A stretch of 5,728 nucleotides of DNA from an uncultured Flavobacteriales bacterium (GTDB lineage: Bacteria > Bacteroidota > Bacteroidia > Flavobacteriales_D > Sanyastnellaceae). Of this stretch, positions 1 to 5,728 are shown one piece after another; positions within the stretch are counted from its first letter, which is position 1; every line of letters starts with the position of its first letter. A program made the position numbers and the translations under genes. The stretch lies in the NCBI GenBank assembly GCA_913057815.1, contig CAJXOV010000172.1, positions 1 to 5,728 on the forward strand, written 5' to 3'. The notes beneath the pieces are model-generated. The model saw nothing but the letters and a program-made list of their open reading frames with translations. It was not told the origin of the DNA and made no database searches.

Positions 1-1834
1 AGCCATCATCATACAATTCAATAATGATTCCTGCGTAATCAGCGTTTATTTCTCTTCCTAAAACATCGGTAATTTTAACTAATACTCTATCGTTGGACTT
101 AGCGGACAGTTCATTGATGGAGACAGAATTATCACAAGAACTATCAAAGAAATGCCAAATTTCTCTACTAGAATCTATGTCCATATTCCCCCAGGCACCA
201 GGCCAATCATGACCACCACCATTAACAGTATATAGCCATACTTGAAGACAACTATCAAGTTGCCCATACTTTTCAATAGACACCGTACTTCCGTCATTTG
301 TATTTGTATTAGGCGCATCATACTCTTCAAGAAGTTCTAAATCTTGATTTGTTACTAGAAAGTCAATAGCATCAGGAATACTCGGATAAGCGCCCCAATC
401 ATCATCGTTATTAGGGTCTCCGTCATAATACGTAACATTATCATTTGTTCCATGAATCTCTAAAACAGAAACAGGGTATGGAAGCGTACATTCATCTATA
501 ATACTCTGTTTAAAGAAACCAGCTACTGGAGCCACAGCACTGAACACATCTCCCGCTTCACAAGCTAATAAATAACAAAAATCTCCACCGTTTGAGAGAC
601 CAGTACAGTAAACTCTTTCTGGGTTTAAAGAATTATTCGATTGTAAATGAGTGTTTAGTTCTAATAAAAAAGCAACATCATCAACTGTCTCATTATTCTG
701 AAAATCATAATCTACATTAAAGAAAGTATTCCCGAATGAATCTTCTATTCCTTGAGGATAGCAAACCGCAAAACCAAACTCATCTGCTACTTCGTTAAAC
801 TCGGAATAATCCATAATCCCTTCTGCCGAGCCTGTATATCCATGACATACAAATACAATAGGACAGTTCTCTGGAGCATCACTTGGATGATAGTAAATAT
901 AATCTCTTATAAATCCACCACTGAATAATGTTCCTGAATCTAAAGCAGTAATAGAAGCAGATAGGTTATCATTTCCTGAATTGTCATCTGTAATCCCTTC
1001 GTTTACATTTACTATAGTCACATTTATATCATAAGTACCAGAAGAAGCTATAAATAATTCATCATCCATTTCGAAAGAATATGTTTCAAATGACGCCAAA
1101 TTAACATCGGAGAACGTCTGGCTAAACTCATCATCTCCAGATTGCCATGAAATCTCAAAAGATGAAATAGTTTCGGCTCCTACATTGGTCACTATACCAG
1201 ATACTACTTGAGAAGTATTAGGATTCACATCAGCATCCATAGTCAAGTTAGAAAGCTCTAAATCTAAACCTTCAGGTTCGAAAACCATTACATTATCTAA
1301 TCCCCAGCCAAATAGCCATCCTCCATCATCATCATACCTAAATGCCACCAGTACATTGTCATTACCTACTAAACTTGAAAGATTAACATTCCGAGTGTCC
1401 CATTGACCCTCTACAGAACCAAATATTTCTTCTAATATTTGCCATGTCACACCGTTATCCAACGAGTACTCTATAAAGGCATTTTCAAAATCGCCTTCCA
1501 GATCTCCTTCATCATAATAGTTGTCGAACGACAATGCCACAGAAGAAGAACTTGACAAATCCAAAGGAGAGAGAATCAAATAGTCCATGCTCTTGTTACA
1601 GTCACACTCATCATCATTGGTAGCTATAATATTGCCATGATTGGCTATTTCCCAATATTGACTTTCCAATTGATTGGCAGTTCCTAAAAGCCACCCACCA
1701 TCAGATGCGTTTGTTTGTTGACTCCATCCTTCGGGTAAATCACCGTTTTCAAAATCTTCAGAGATAAGAATGTTTTGTCCTATAGATAAGAAGGAAACGA
1801 GTAGAGCGCTGAGTAGAATAGAATAATTCTTCAT
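1..1834 (-). CDS. Secreted LpqC/PHB-depolymerase-type esterase with T9SS-like tail (copy A, C-terminus cut by window edge)
   Basis: An open frame of 611 codons runs from an ATG at 1834 off the left edge. It starts with a signal peptide (about residues 1-19: MKN, hydrophobic core, then GQ). A choice-of-anchor-J-like jelly roll follows (about 24-187; EDF, LP-GW, DYLILSPLDLS, WDTR motifs), then an Ig/CARDB-like domain (about 190-298). The alpha/beta hydrolase occupies about 300-567: oxyanion HG at 331-332, nucleophile Ser414 in GLSNGG, Asp465 in HGTNDN and His542 in GGGHDWPG. This set is typical of the LpqC/polyhydroxybutyrate depolymerase/feruloyl esterase group. After Cys567 comes a short linker, then KITDVLGRE and IIIELYDDG, which resemble the C-terminal sorting tails of T9SS cargo; I estimate about ten residues are missing. 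The role inferred is a secreted esterase; the substrate is unknown. The start is fixed by the signal peptide and by alignment with copy B. The 54-bp gap to the upstream small gene would allow co-transcription, but a candidate promoter lies in it. Confidence 0.92.
   Translation of the reverse strand, partial: MKNYSILLSALLVSFLSIGQNILISEDFENGDLPEGWSQQTNASDGGWLLGTANQLESQYWEIANHGNIIATNDDECDCNKSMDYLILSPLDLSSSSSVALSFDNYYDEGDLEGDFENAFIEYSLDNGVTWQILEEIFGSVEGQWDTRNVNLSSLVGNDNVLVAFRYDDDGGWLFGWGLDNVMVFEPEGLDLELSNLTMDADVNPNTSQVVSGIVTNVGAETISSFEISWQSGDDEFSQTFSDVNLASFETYSFEMDDELFIASSGTYDINVTIVNVNEGITDDNSGNDNLSASITALDSGTLFSGGFIRDYIYYHPSDAPENCPIVFVCHGYTGSAEGIMDYSEFNEVADEFGFAVCYPQGIEDSFGNTFFNVDYDFQNNETVDDVAFLLELNTHLQSNNSLNPERVYCTGLSNGGDFCYLLACEAGDVFSAVAPVAGFFKQSIIDECTLPYPVSVLEIHGTNDNVTYYDGDPNNDDDWGAYPSIPDAIDFLVTNQDLELLEEYDAPNTNTNDGSTVSIEKYGQLDSCLQVWLYTVNGGGHDWPGAWGNMDIDSSREIWHFFDSSCDNSVSINELSAKSNDRVLVKITDVLGREINADYAGIIIELYDDG
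132..1834 (-). repeat. Duplicated esterase body, copy A
   Basis: This segment (codons 1-567 plus the following 2 bases) is a direct repeat of 3282-4982. The two align codon for codon with no net insertion or deletion: the catalytic Ser is at 595-593 here and at 3743-3741 in copy B, both codon 414. By hand alignment about 80 of 567 residues differ. DNA similarity stops abruptly at Cys567, around position 134. Upstream of the ATG only weak, promoter-like similarity remains. Confidence 0.93.
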
Positions 1835-1870
1835 TATAAAAAGGTATAGATTTTATGTCTTGGTAAAATG

Positions 1871-1878
1871 TAAAAATA
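1871..1878 (-). promoter_or_regulatory. Candidate Bacteroidota -7 element for esterase copy A
   Basis: Read on the minus strand this is TATTTTTA, 7 of 8 to the TAnnTTTG consensus of Bacteroidota primary sigma factors, 36 nt upstream of the ATG at 1834. The flanking CATTT resembles the sequence after the matching element of copy B. No clear TTG-type -33 element is seen at the right distance, and short AT-rich matches are common by chance. Confidence 0.35.
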
Positions 1879-1888
1879 GACCGTTTAT

Positions 1889-2260
1889 TTATCTTCGTGT
1901 CATATGCCTGTCGAAAAAACCACCAAATGCTGCAAATCCCAATCCCACTAAAAGTACGGATACACCACTTATCCAGCCTTTTCCCCAAATGTAATAAGCT
2001 AAAACCACTCCGCCTATTATAAGAATGATTCCCATGAGTTTGCTAGTTGTAGAGCTTTTATTTCGCTTTGGTTTTTGAACAAGTTTATCTTTTTCCATGC
2101 TATCTAAGTTGCCTATAATTCTGGAAATCAAATCTGTGCTGGCTCCTGTGCTTATTAAGTACTCGCCTATAGAAACATAAGATTCTCCTTGTTCTCTCAT
2201 GCTGCATGCCTGTATTGTTAAATCTACTTCATTAAGTTCCATTAGGTAAGAATAGCACAT
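1889..2260 (-). CDS. Small protein with N-terminal helical region and two membrane helices, function unknown
   Basis: This is a 123-codon frame between the two esterase copies. Residues about 8-60 look like a soluble, helix-rich segment (MREQGESYVSIGEYLISTG, then ISRIIGNLDSMEKDK). A basic linker (about 57-68, rich in Lys and Arg) leads to a helical hairpin: membrane segments at about 75-92 and 98-116 joined by the tight turn GKGW. The basic C-terminus DRHMTRR and the basic linker both predict cytoplasmic ends, so the hairpin would sit in the inner membrane with a very short periplasmic turn. I recognise no catalytic motif. Small proteins of this layout are common in Bacteroidota, usually unnamed. 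The ATG at 2260 follows a slightly A-rich stretch; the in-frame ATG at 2242 (Met7) is an equally plausible start, and neither has a clear Shine-Dalgarno site. It is on the same strand as both esterases, 112 bp after copy B and 54 bp before copy A, with no evident functional link. Confidence 0.68.
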   Translation of the reverse strand: MCYSYLMELNEVDLTIQACSMREQGESYVSIGEYLISTGASTDLISRIIGNLDSMEKDKLVQKPKRNKSSTTSKLMGIILIIGGVVLAYYIWGKGWISGVSVLLVGLGFAAFGGFFDRHMTRR

Positions 2261-2372
2261 AGTGCTTCATTTAAAAAACAAAATCTCAAACCAACGAAGG
2301 ATTCCGTTTAATTAATGGTCTAAGTGTCTTTGATCGTGTCTAAATTTGAGCCTTTCTCAGCGGTTAAAAACA
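2261..2372. other. Intergenic gap downstream of copy B, no terminator seen
   Basis: This 112-bp AT-rich stretch separates the copy B stop codon from the small membrane-protein gene. I found no hairpin with a stem longer than about 4 bp followed by a T-run on the minus strand, so transcription could continue through it. A short GTGTCT repeat (2324-2341 region, plus strand) is the only other pattern and is probably chance. Confidence 0.4.
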
Positions 2373-4982
2373 TTATTCACATACAGAACCAAAAAGCTGA
2401 AGGAACATTGAAACGTCACTGGTATTTACACCTTCTATGCCATCTAAATTAGCTATACAGTCTTGAGCACAGCCAAAATCACCTAATAATACTCCTAGAT
2501 CTACGATGTCTATCAAACCATTTAAGTTGAAATCAGCATTACATGGGTCGGGATTACAGTTATCTAGACTTTCTAACGATTGTACGAATACTGCTTGATT
2601 TCCGCTTGCATCTTCAGCTAACCATGTTCTTACTACAGTAAATCCATTACCCATACCAAGAATGGTTTCTTCAGAATATGATACCGTAGTTGCTGCGGTG
2701 CAATTATCTATTACATCAACAAAAGGAATCTCTGGAACAGGCATTCCACAATCGAAGACGATATCCGTGGCATCAGTAATAAACTCAGGTGAGACTAAGT
2801 CTTGGATAGAAATTAATTGGTTCACAAAAGTGGAGTTTCCACAACCGTCAGTAGCAGTATAAATGAATGAATAGCTCCCATTTCCATTGTCAGTTTGAGT
2901 GTAGTCATAATTTATACTGCTACAGTTGTCTATGGCAGTAATAGTTTCATAGTCTGGCAAGTTTTCAATACAATCTATAGTCACATCTAGAGGTGGATTA
3001 GTAATTGTAGGAGCGTTATTATCTAAGAAAGTAATAAGCTGAGTGTAGGAAGTAGAGTTTCCTGTGGCATCTGAGGCACTGTATTCTCTAGAGATACTAT
3101 AATCACCTTCACATAAACCAGGATTAACAACATCTAAATAAACTAATGTCGGATTAGGATCGCAGTTATCCGTTACTACTGGAGTGCCGAAATCAGTTAA
3201 TCCGTTGTCACATTCCAGAATCATATTCGCGGGAGTAAATTCGAAACTAGGAGCTTCAGTATCATTGTCACACAGGGAAACACAACTCTCATCAAAGAAA
3301 TTCCAAATCTCTCTACTAGAATCTATGTCCATATTCCCAAATGCTCCGGGCCAGTCATGACCGCCACCATTGACTGTATACAGCCACACCTTAAGACAAT
3401 TATCAAGATGTCCGTACTTTTTTATAGATACTGTGCTACCGTCATTAGTATTTATATTAGGCGCATCATACTCTTCTAGCAATGTTAAATCCTGATTTAT
3501 GACAAGAAAGTCTATTGCATCAGGTATACTTGGATAAGCGCCCCAATTATCATTGTTATTAGGATCTCCATTATAATATGTAACGTTATCATTAGTTCCA
3601 TGAATTTCTAATACAGAAACTGGATAGGGCAGTGTACAATTGTCTATAATACTCTGTTTAAAGAAACCAGCTACAGGAGCTACTGCGCTGAATGTATCAC
3701 CAGCTTCGCACGCTAACTTGTAACAGAAATCTCCACCATTTGATAAACCAGTACAGTAAACCCTTTCTGGATTTAAAGAATTATTCGATTGTAAATGAGT
3801 GTTAAGATCAAGTAAAAAAGCTACATCATCTACTGTTTCGTTGTTTTGAAAATCATAATCAACATTAAAAAAGGTGTTTCCAAATGAATCTTCTATTCCC
3901 TGAGGATAACAAACCGCAAAACCAAACTCATCTGCTACTTGGTTGAACTCTGAATAACCCATAATTCCTTCTGCAGTGCCTGTATAACCATGGCATACAA
4001 AAACTATTGGGCAGTTTTCAGGAGCATCATTTGGGTGGTGATAAATATAATCTCTTACGATTCCACCACTTAATATGGACCCTGACTGTAGCACAGTAAT
4101 ACTAGCCGATAAATTATCATTAGCTGAATTGTCATCAGAGATGCCTCCATTTACATTCTCAATAGTCACATTTACTTCAAACGTACCCGAAGAAGGAATA
4201 AATAATTCATCTGTCATTTGGAAAGTGTAACTCTGAGAAGCAGCCAAATTAACATTAGAGAAGGTCTGGTTGAACACATCAGTTCCAGACTGCCACGATA
4301 GCTCAAAAGATGAAATAGTTTCTGCGCCTACATTGGTTACTACGCCAGAAACTACTTGAGAACTATTGGGGTTCACTTCAACATCCATAGTTAAATTGGA
4401 TAGTTCTAGATCTAATCCTTCGGGTTCAAAAACCAACACATTATCTAGCGCCCAACCAAACAGCCATCCTCCATCATCATCATACCTAAATGCCACAAGC
4501 ACATTGCTATTACCTACCAAGCTTGATAGATCAACATTACGTGTATCCCATTGTCCCTCTACAGAACCAAATATTTCTTCTAGTATTTGCCATGTCACAC
4601 CGTTATCCAACGAATATTCTATAAAAGCATTTTCAAAATCACCATCTAAATTTCCTTCATCATAATAGTTATCGAACGTCAATGTCACAGAAGAAGAATT
4701 AGATAAATCTAATGGAGACAGAATTAAGTAGTCCATACTCTTATTACAATCACATGCATCATCATTAGTAGCTATAATCTTACCATGATTAGCTATATCC
4801 CAATATTGACTTTCCAGTTGATTGGCATTTCCTAAAAGCCAACCACCATCAGATGCATTTGATTGTTGACTCCATCCAATAGGTAAAACACCATCTAGGA
4901 AGTCTTCAGAGATTAATATGTTCTGACCTGTAGAAATTATTGAAATAAATAGGGACAATAGCAGAATTGAATAATTCTTCAT
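2373..4982 (-). CDS. Secreted multidomain LpqC/PHB-depolymerase-type esterase with HYR-like repeats and dockerin-like C-terminus (copy B)
   Basis: This is a complete 869-residue protein. Order of parts: signal peptide (about 1-19, ending STGQ); choice-of-anchor-J-like jelly roll (about 24-187); Ig/CARDB-like domain (about 190-298); alpha/beta hydrolase (about 300-567); three HYR-like repeats (about 575-807); paired dockerin-like calcium motif (about 808-869). The hydrolase shows oxyanion HG331-332, Ser414 in GLSNGG, Asp465 in HGTNDN and His542 in GGGHDWPG, the expected triad of the LpqC/PHB depolymerase/feruloyl esterase group. It also has many cysteines (324, 330, 358, 410, 420, 425, 449, 529, 567), fitting a disulfide-stabilised extracellular enzyme. 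The substrate is undetermined: polyhydroxyalkanoate, feruloyl or acetyl ester are all possible. The adjoining modules suggest binding to a polymer or surface. Unlike copy A, it ends in GSVCE with no recognisable T9SS tail. The ATG at 4982 is supported by the signal peptide and by identity with copy A (MKNYSILL). Confidence 0.95.
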   Translation of the reverse strand: MKNYSILLLSLFISIISTGQNILISEDFLDGVLPIGWSQQSNASDGGWLLGNANQLESQYWDIANHGKIIATNDDACDCNKSMDYLILSPLDLSNSSSVTLTFDNYYDEGNLDGDFENAFIEYSLDNGVTWQILEEIFGSVEGQWDTRNVDLSSLVGNSNVLVAFRYDDDGGWLFGWALDNVLVFEPEGLDLELSNLTMDVEVNPNSSQVVSGVVTNVGAETISSFELSWQSGTDVFNQTFSNVNLAASQSYTFQMTDELFIPSSGTFEVNVTIENVNGGISDDNSANDNLSASITVLQSGSILSGGIVRDYIYHHPNDAPENCPIVFVCHGYTGTAEGIMGYSEFNQVADEFGFAVCYPQGIEDSFGNTFFNVDYDFQNNETVDDVAFLLDLNTHLQSNNSLNPERVYCTGLSNGGDFCYKLACEAGDTFSAVAPVAGFFKQSIIDNCTLPYPVSVLEIHGTNDNVTYYNGDPNNNDNWGAYPSIPDAIDFLVINQDLTLLEEYDAPNINTNDGSTVSIKKYGHLDNCLKVWLYTVNGGGHDWPGAFGNMDIDSSREIWNFFDESCVSLCDNDTEAPSFEFTPANMILECDNGLTDFGTPVVTDNCDPNPTLVYLDVVNPGLCEGDYSISREYSASDATGNSTSYTQLITFLDNNAPTITNPPLDVTIDCIENLPDYETITAIDNCSSINYDYTQTDNGNGSYSFIYTATDGCGNSTFVNQLISIQDLVSPEFITDATDIVFDCGMPVPEIPFVDVIDNCTAATTVSYSEETILGMGNGFTVVRTWLAEDASGNQAVFVQSLESLDNCNPDPCNADFNLNGLIDIVDLGVLLGDFGCAQDCIANLDGIEGVNTSDVSMFLQLFGSVCE
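2376..2561 (-). other. Dockerin-like paired calcium-binding module at copy B C-terminus
   Basis: Residues about 808-869 of copy B contain two related halves. The first is ADFNLNGLIDIVDLGVLLGD, with EF-hand-type ligands Asp817, Asn819, Asn821, Asp825 and Asp828, followed by FGC. The second is ANLDGIEGVNTSDVSMFLQL followed by FGSVC. Each half has the pattern of a calcium loop, then a helix with D-hydrophobic spacing, then FG and Cys, as in dockerin type I-like modules at C-termini of Flavobacteriales secreted proteins. The second loop departs from the canonical ligand set, so one site may be degenerate. Binding to a cohesin cannot be inferred from this alone. Confidence 0.72.
2562..3260 (-). 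repeat. Three tandem HYR-like (Ig-fold) repeats in copy B
   Basis: Residues about 575-807 hold three divergent protein repeats of about 74-80 residues. Each has an early Cys (591, 671, 745), a DNC motif (Cys 607, 687, 761) exactly 16 residues later, and a closing aromatic-containing strand with a DA-GN or DGCGN motif (SASDATGNS, TATDGCGNS, AEDASGNQ). The constant 16-residue Cys spacing suggests one disulfide per repeat. HYR-like repeats are adhesion or spacer modules in extracellular proteins; here they separate the catalytic domain from the dockerin-like end. Copy A has none of this segment. Confidence 0.8.
3282..4982 (-). repeat. Duplicated esterase body, copy B
   Basis: This is codons 1-567 of copy B, the direct-repeat partner of 132-1834, offset by 3148 bp. 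By hand count the hydrolase part (residues 301-567) is about 90% identical to copy A and the Ig/CARDB-like part (201-300) about 77%. Some DNA blocks are nearly identical (for example around 4450-4620 and 3750-3820) while intervening blocks carry many synonymous differences. Confidence 0.93.
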
Positions 4983-5024
4983 AGAATATAGTATAAATCA
5001 GGTTTAGGTTAGTTATAGGGAATA

Positions 5025-5032
5025 TAAAGATA
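5025..5032 (-). promoter_or_regulatory. Candidate Bacteroidota -7 element for esterase copy B
   Basis: On the minus strand this reads TATCTTTA, 7 of 8 to TAnnTTTG, with context CCGTATCTTTATATTCCC, 42 nt upstream of the ATG at 4982. The matching element of copy A lies at a similar distance and with similar flanks, which modestly supports both. No good -33 TTG is seen about 19 bp further upstream; only TTA-containing sequence is there. Confidence 0.42.
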
Positions 5033-5074
5033 CGGCTTTTTAGCGAGACTAATAAGAGGTTATAGACTTTGAAA

Positions 5075-5087
5075 CTCTAATTTAGAG
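5075..5087. repeat. 13-bp perfect inverted repeat upstream of copy B
   Basis: CTCTAA and TTAGAG form 6-bp arms around one central base. The site lies 93-105 nt upstream of the copy B start and about 43 bp upstream of its candidate -7 element. Its size would suit a dimeric regulator, but it is short, AT-rich and absent upstream of copy A, so it may be coincidental. It has no T-run after it on the minus strand and is not a convincing terminator for the upstream gene. Confidence 0.3.
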
Positions 5088-5183
5088 GGATTAACTTGCT
5101 TTAAACGTGGTTTTTGAATAACTCATTAATTTCTTTTATCAATTAAGTCAGGGAGAAAAAATCACTAAATTCAGGATAAGGAT

Positions 5184-5728
5184 TTATTCACCTACACGGT
5201 TTTTGATGTTTGCAAGATTTTTTCTAAACACATCCGAAATAGTATATCCAGCGTAATAAAACTTTAGCTCATCCAGAAAAGAATTGTCTTCACCAGCCAT
5301 AAAAAGAGTAAAAGTAAGTTTACAATTTCCATTTTCTAGCGTCTCATAAACCTGCTCTGTTATAAGCTCTCCAGCAGAAATATAAAAGTTTTTAAAATTG
5401 TAACAGTGAAGCTGTCTCCGTTTGAGAGGCTCTACCGCAGTTACCCTTTCATCCCAACTCATTCCTTTTTCATCTGCTTGTGCAAAACACCTTCGTTCAG
5501 AATGAACTTCTCCGTCTTTGACCTTATGTGAATTTAGAGGTGAAATATGATCAACAAAAACGGACCAATCCTCTGCATTATCTGAATCTCCTAGAAAGTT
5601 GAATACTTCTTCTGATGAGGAGTTCATAATTATACTTTCTCTCACTTGTCTAATTTCATTATTTGCATTCTTACCATATGGACTGAAATAAACCATGGCT
5701 AAAATCCCAAGAAAAAGAATCAATAAAA
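5184..5728 (-). CDS. Membrane-anchored SRPBCC/START-like (polyketide cyclase family) protein, 5' end outside window
   Basis: The frame is open to the right edge and ends at a TAA at 5184, giving at least 181 codons. The visible N-terminus is a hydrophobic segment (LLILFLGILAMVYF) ending in SPYGKN, which fits a single membrane anchor. The rest resembles the SRPBCC fold of the polyketide cyclase/dehydrase family: an opening strand (VRESIIMNSS), the helix motif SSEEVFNFLGDSDNAEDW, a beta sheet with DERVTAVEPLKRRQL, and a long C-terminal helix (DELKFYYAGYTISDVFRKNL). Such domains bind hydrophobic ligands or act in lipid, cofactor or stress processes; no specific role can be assigned. The TTG at 5723 could be read as a start, but it falls inside the hydrophobic helix and the frame continues upstream, so the true start is probably beyond the window. 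It is on the same strand as copy B, 201 bp before it, and probably a separate unit. Confidence 0.82.
   Translation of the reverse strand, partial: LLILFLGILAMVYFSPYGKNANNEIRQVRESIIMNSSSEEVFNFLGDSDNAEDWSVFVDHISPLNSHKVKDGEVHSERRCFAQADEKGMSWDERVTAVEPLKRRQLHCYNFKNFYISAGELITEQVYETLENGNCKLTFTLFMAGEDNSFLDELKFYYAGYTISDVFRKNLANIKNRVGE

Noticed and set aside
1758..1988. Minus-strand open frame of 76 codons spanning the copy A start and the small gene's end
   Set aside because: It overlaps both better-supported genes in another frame and its protein has no coherent domain or signal; it is a shadow frame.
2282..2310. Possible terminator hairpin (AACG/CGTT arms) before the A-rich run near 2271
   Set aside because: The stem is only 4 bp with a mismatched interior and lies far from the copy B stop codon; it is too weak to call.
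2341..2348. Plus-strand TAAATTTG, a perfect match to the Bacteroidota TAnnTTTG box
   Set aside because: No plus-strand gene follows it, no upstream -33 element is evident, and such 8-mers are expected by chance in AT-rich intergenic DNA.
2662..2862. Plus-strand open frame inside copy B
   Set aside because: It lies fully antisense to the HYR-like repeat region and has low-complexity Ser/Thr/Val composition, as expected for a shadow.
4366..4665. Plus-strand open frame of 99 codons inside copy B
   Set aside because: It is antisense to the jelly-roll coding region. The Ser/Pro-rich translation reflects the reverse complement of Asp/Glu-rich codons.
5155..5183. Possible terminator after the SRPBCC gene (CTGAATTTAG followed by a T-run on the minus strand)
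   Set aside because: The palindrome is imperfect, short and AT-only in its core; no stable stem can be drawn.
5184..5723. Reading the TTG at 5723 as the true start of the SRPBCC gene
   Set aside because: The frame stays open to the window edge, and this TTG would remove part of the hydrophobic anchor; an upstream start outside the window is more likely.

Overview
The window looks like a piece of a Bacteroidota genome, most likely a Flavobacteriales-type marine or environmental bacterium. It is AT-rich, and ribosome binding sites are weak or absent. Upstream of two genes there are TAnnTTTA elements resembling the Bacteroidota -7 box. The encoded secreted proteins combine module types common in that phylum: a choice-of-anchor-J-like jelly roll, HYR-like repeats, a paired dockerin-like calcium motif, and a tail resembling a type IX secretion system (T9SS) sorting domain. 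All credible genes are on the minus strand, so the order of reading is from the right edge to the left edge.

Layout in transcription order: (1) 5728-5184, a membrane-anchored SRPBCC/START-like protein whose 5' end lies outside the window. (2) A 201-bp gap with a small perfect inverted repeat and a candidate promoter. (3) 4982-2373, a complete 869-residue secreted esterase ('copy B'): signal peptide, jelly roll, Ig/CARDB-like domain, LpqC/PHB-depolymerase-type alpha/beta hydrolase with Ser-Asp-His triad, three HYR-like repeats and a C-terminal dockerin-like pair. (4) A 112-bp gap. (5) 2260-1889, a 123-residue protein with two membrane helices and no recognised function. (6) A 54-bp gap with a candidate promoter. 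(7) 1834-1, a second esterase ('copy A'), truncated by the left window edge. It matches copy B without net indels for 567 residues, then switches abruptly to a short T9SS-like C-terminal tail.

The main point of interest is this pair of paralogues. The same secreted catalytic body (about 86% identical by my hand alignment) is carried on two unrelated C-terminal ends: one looks like a T9SS sorting tail, the other is a repeat array ending in a calcium-binding dockerin-like module. The likely job of both is extracellular hydrolysis of an ester substrate (polyhydroxyalkanoate, feruloyl or acetyl ester on polysaccharide); the sequence does not decide which. The two flanking small genes show no evident link to esterase function. 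I see no RNA genes, CRISPR arrays, insertion sequences or convincing terminators, and no gene-free stretch longer than about 200 bp.
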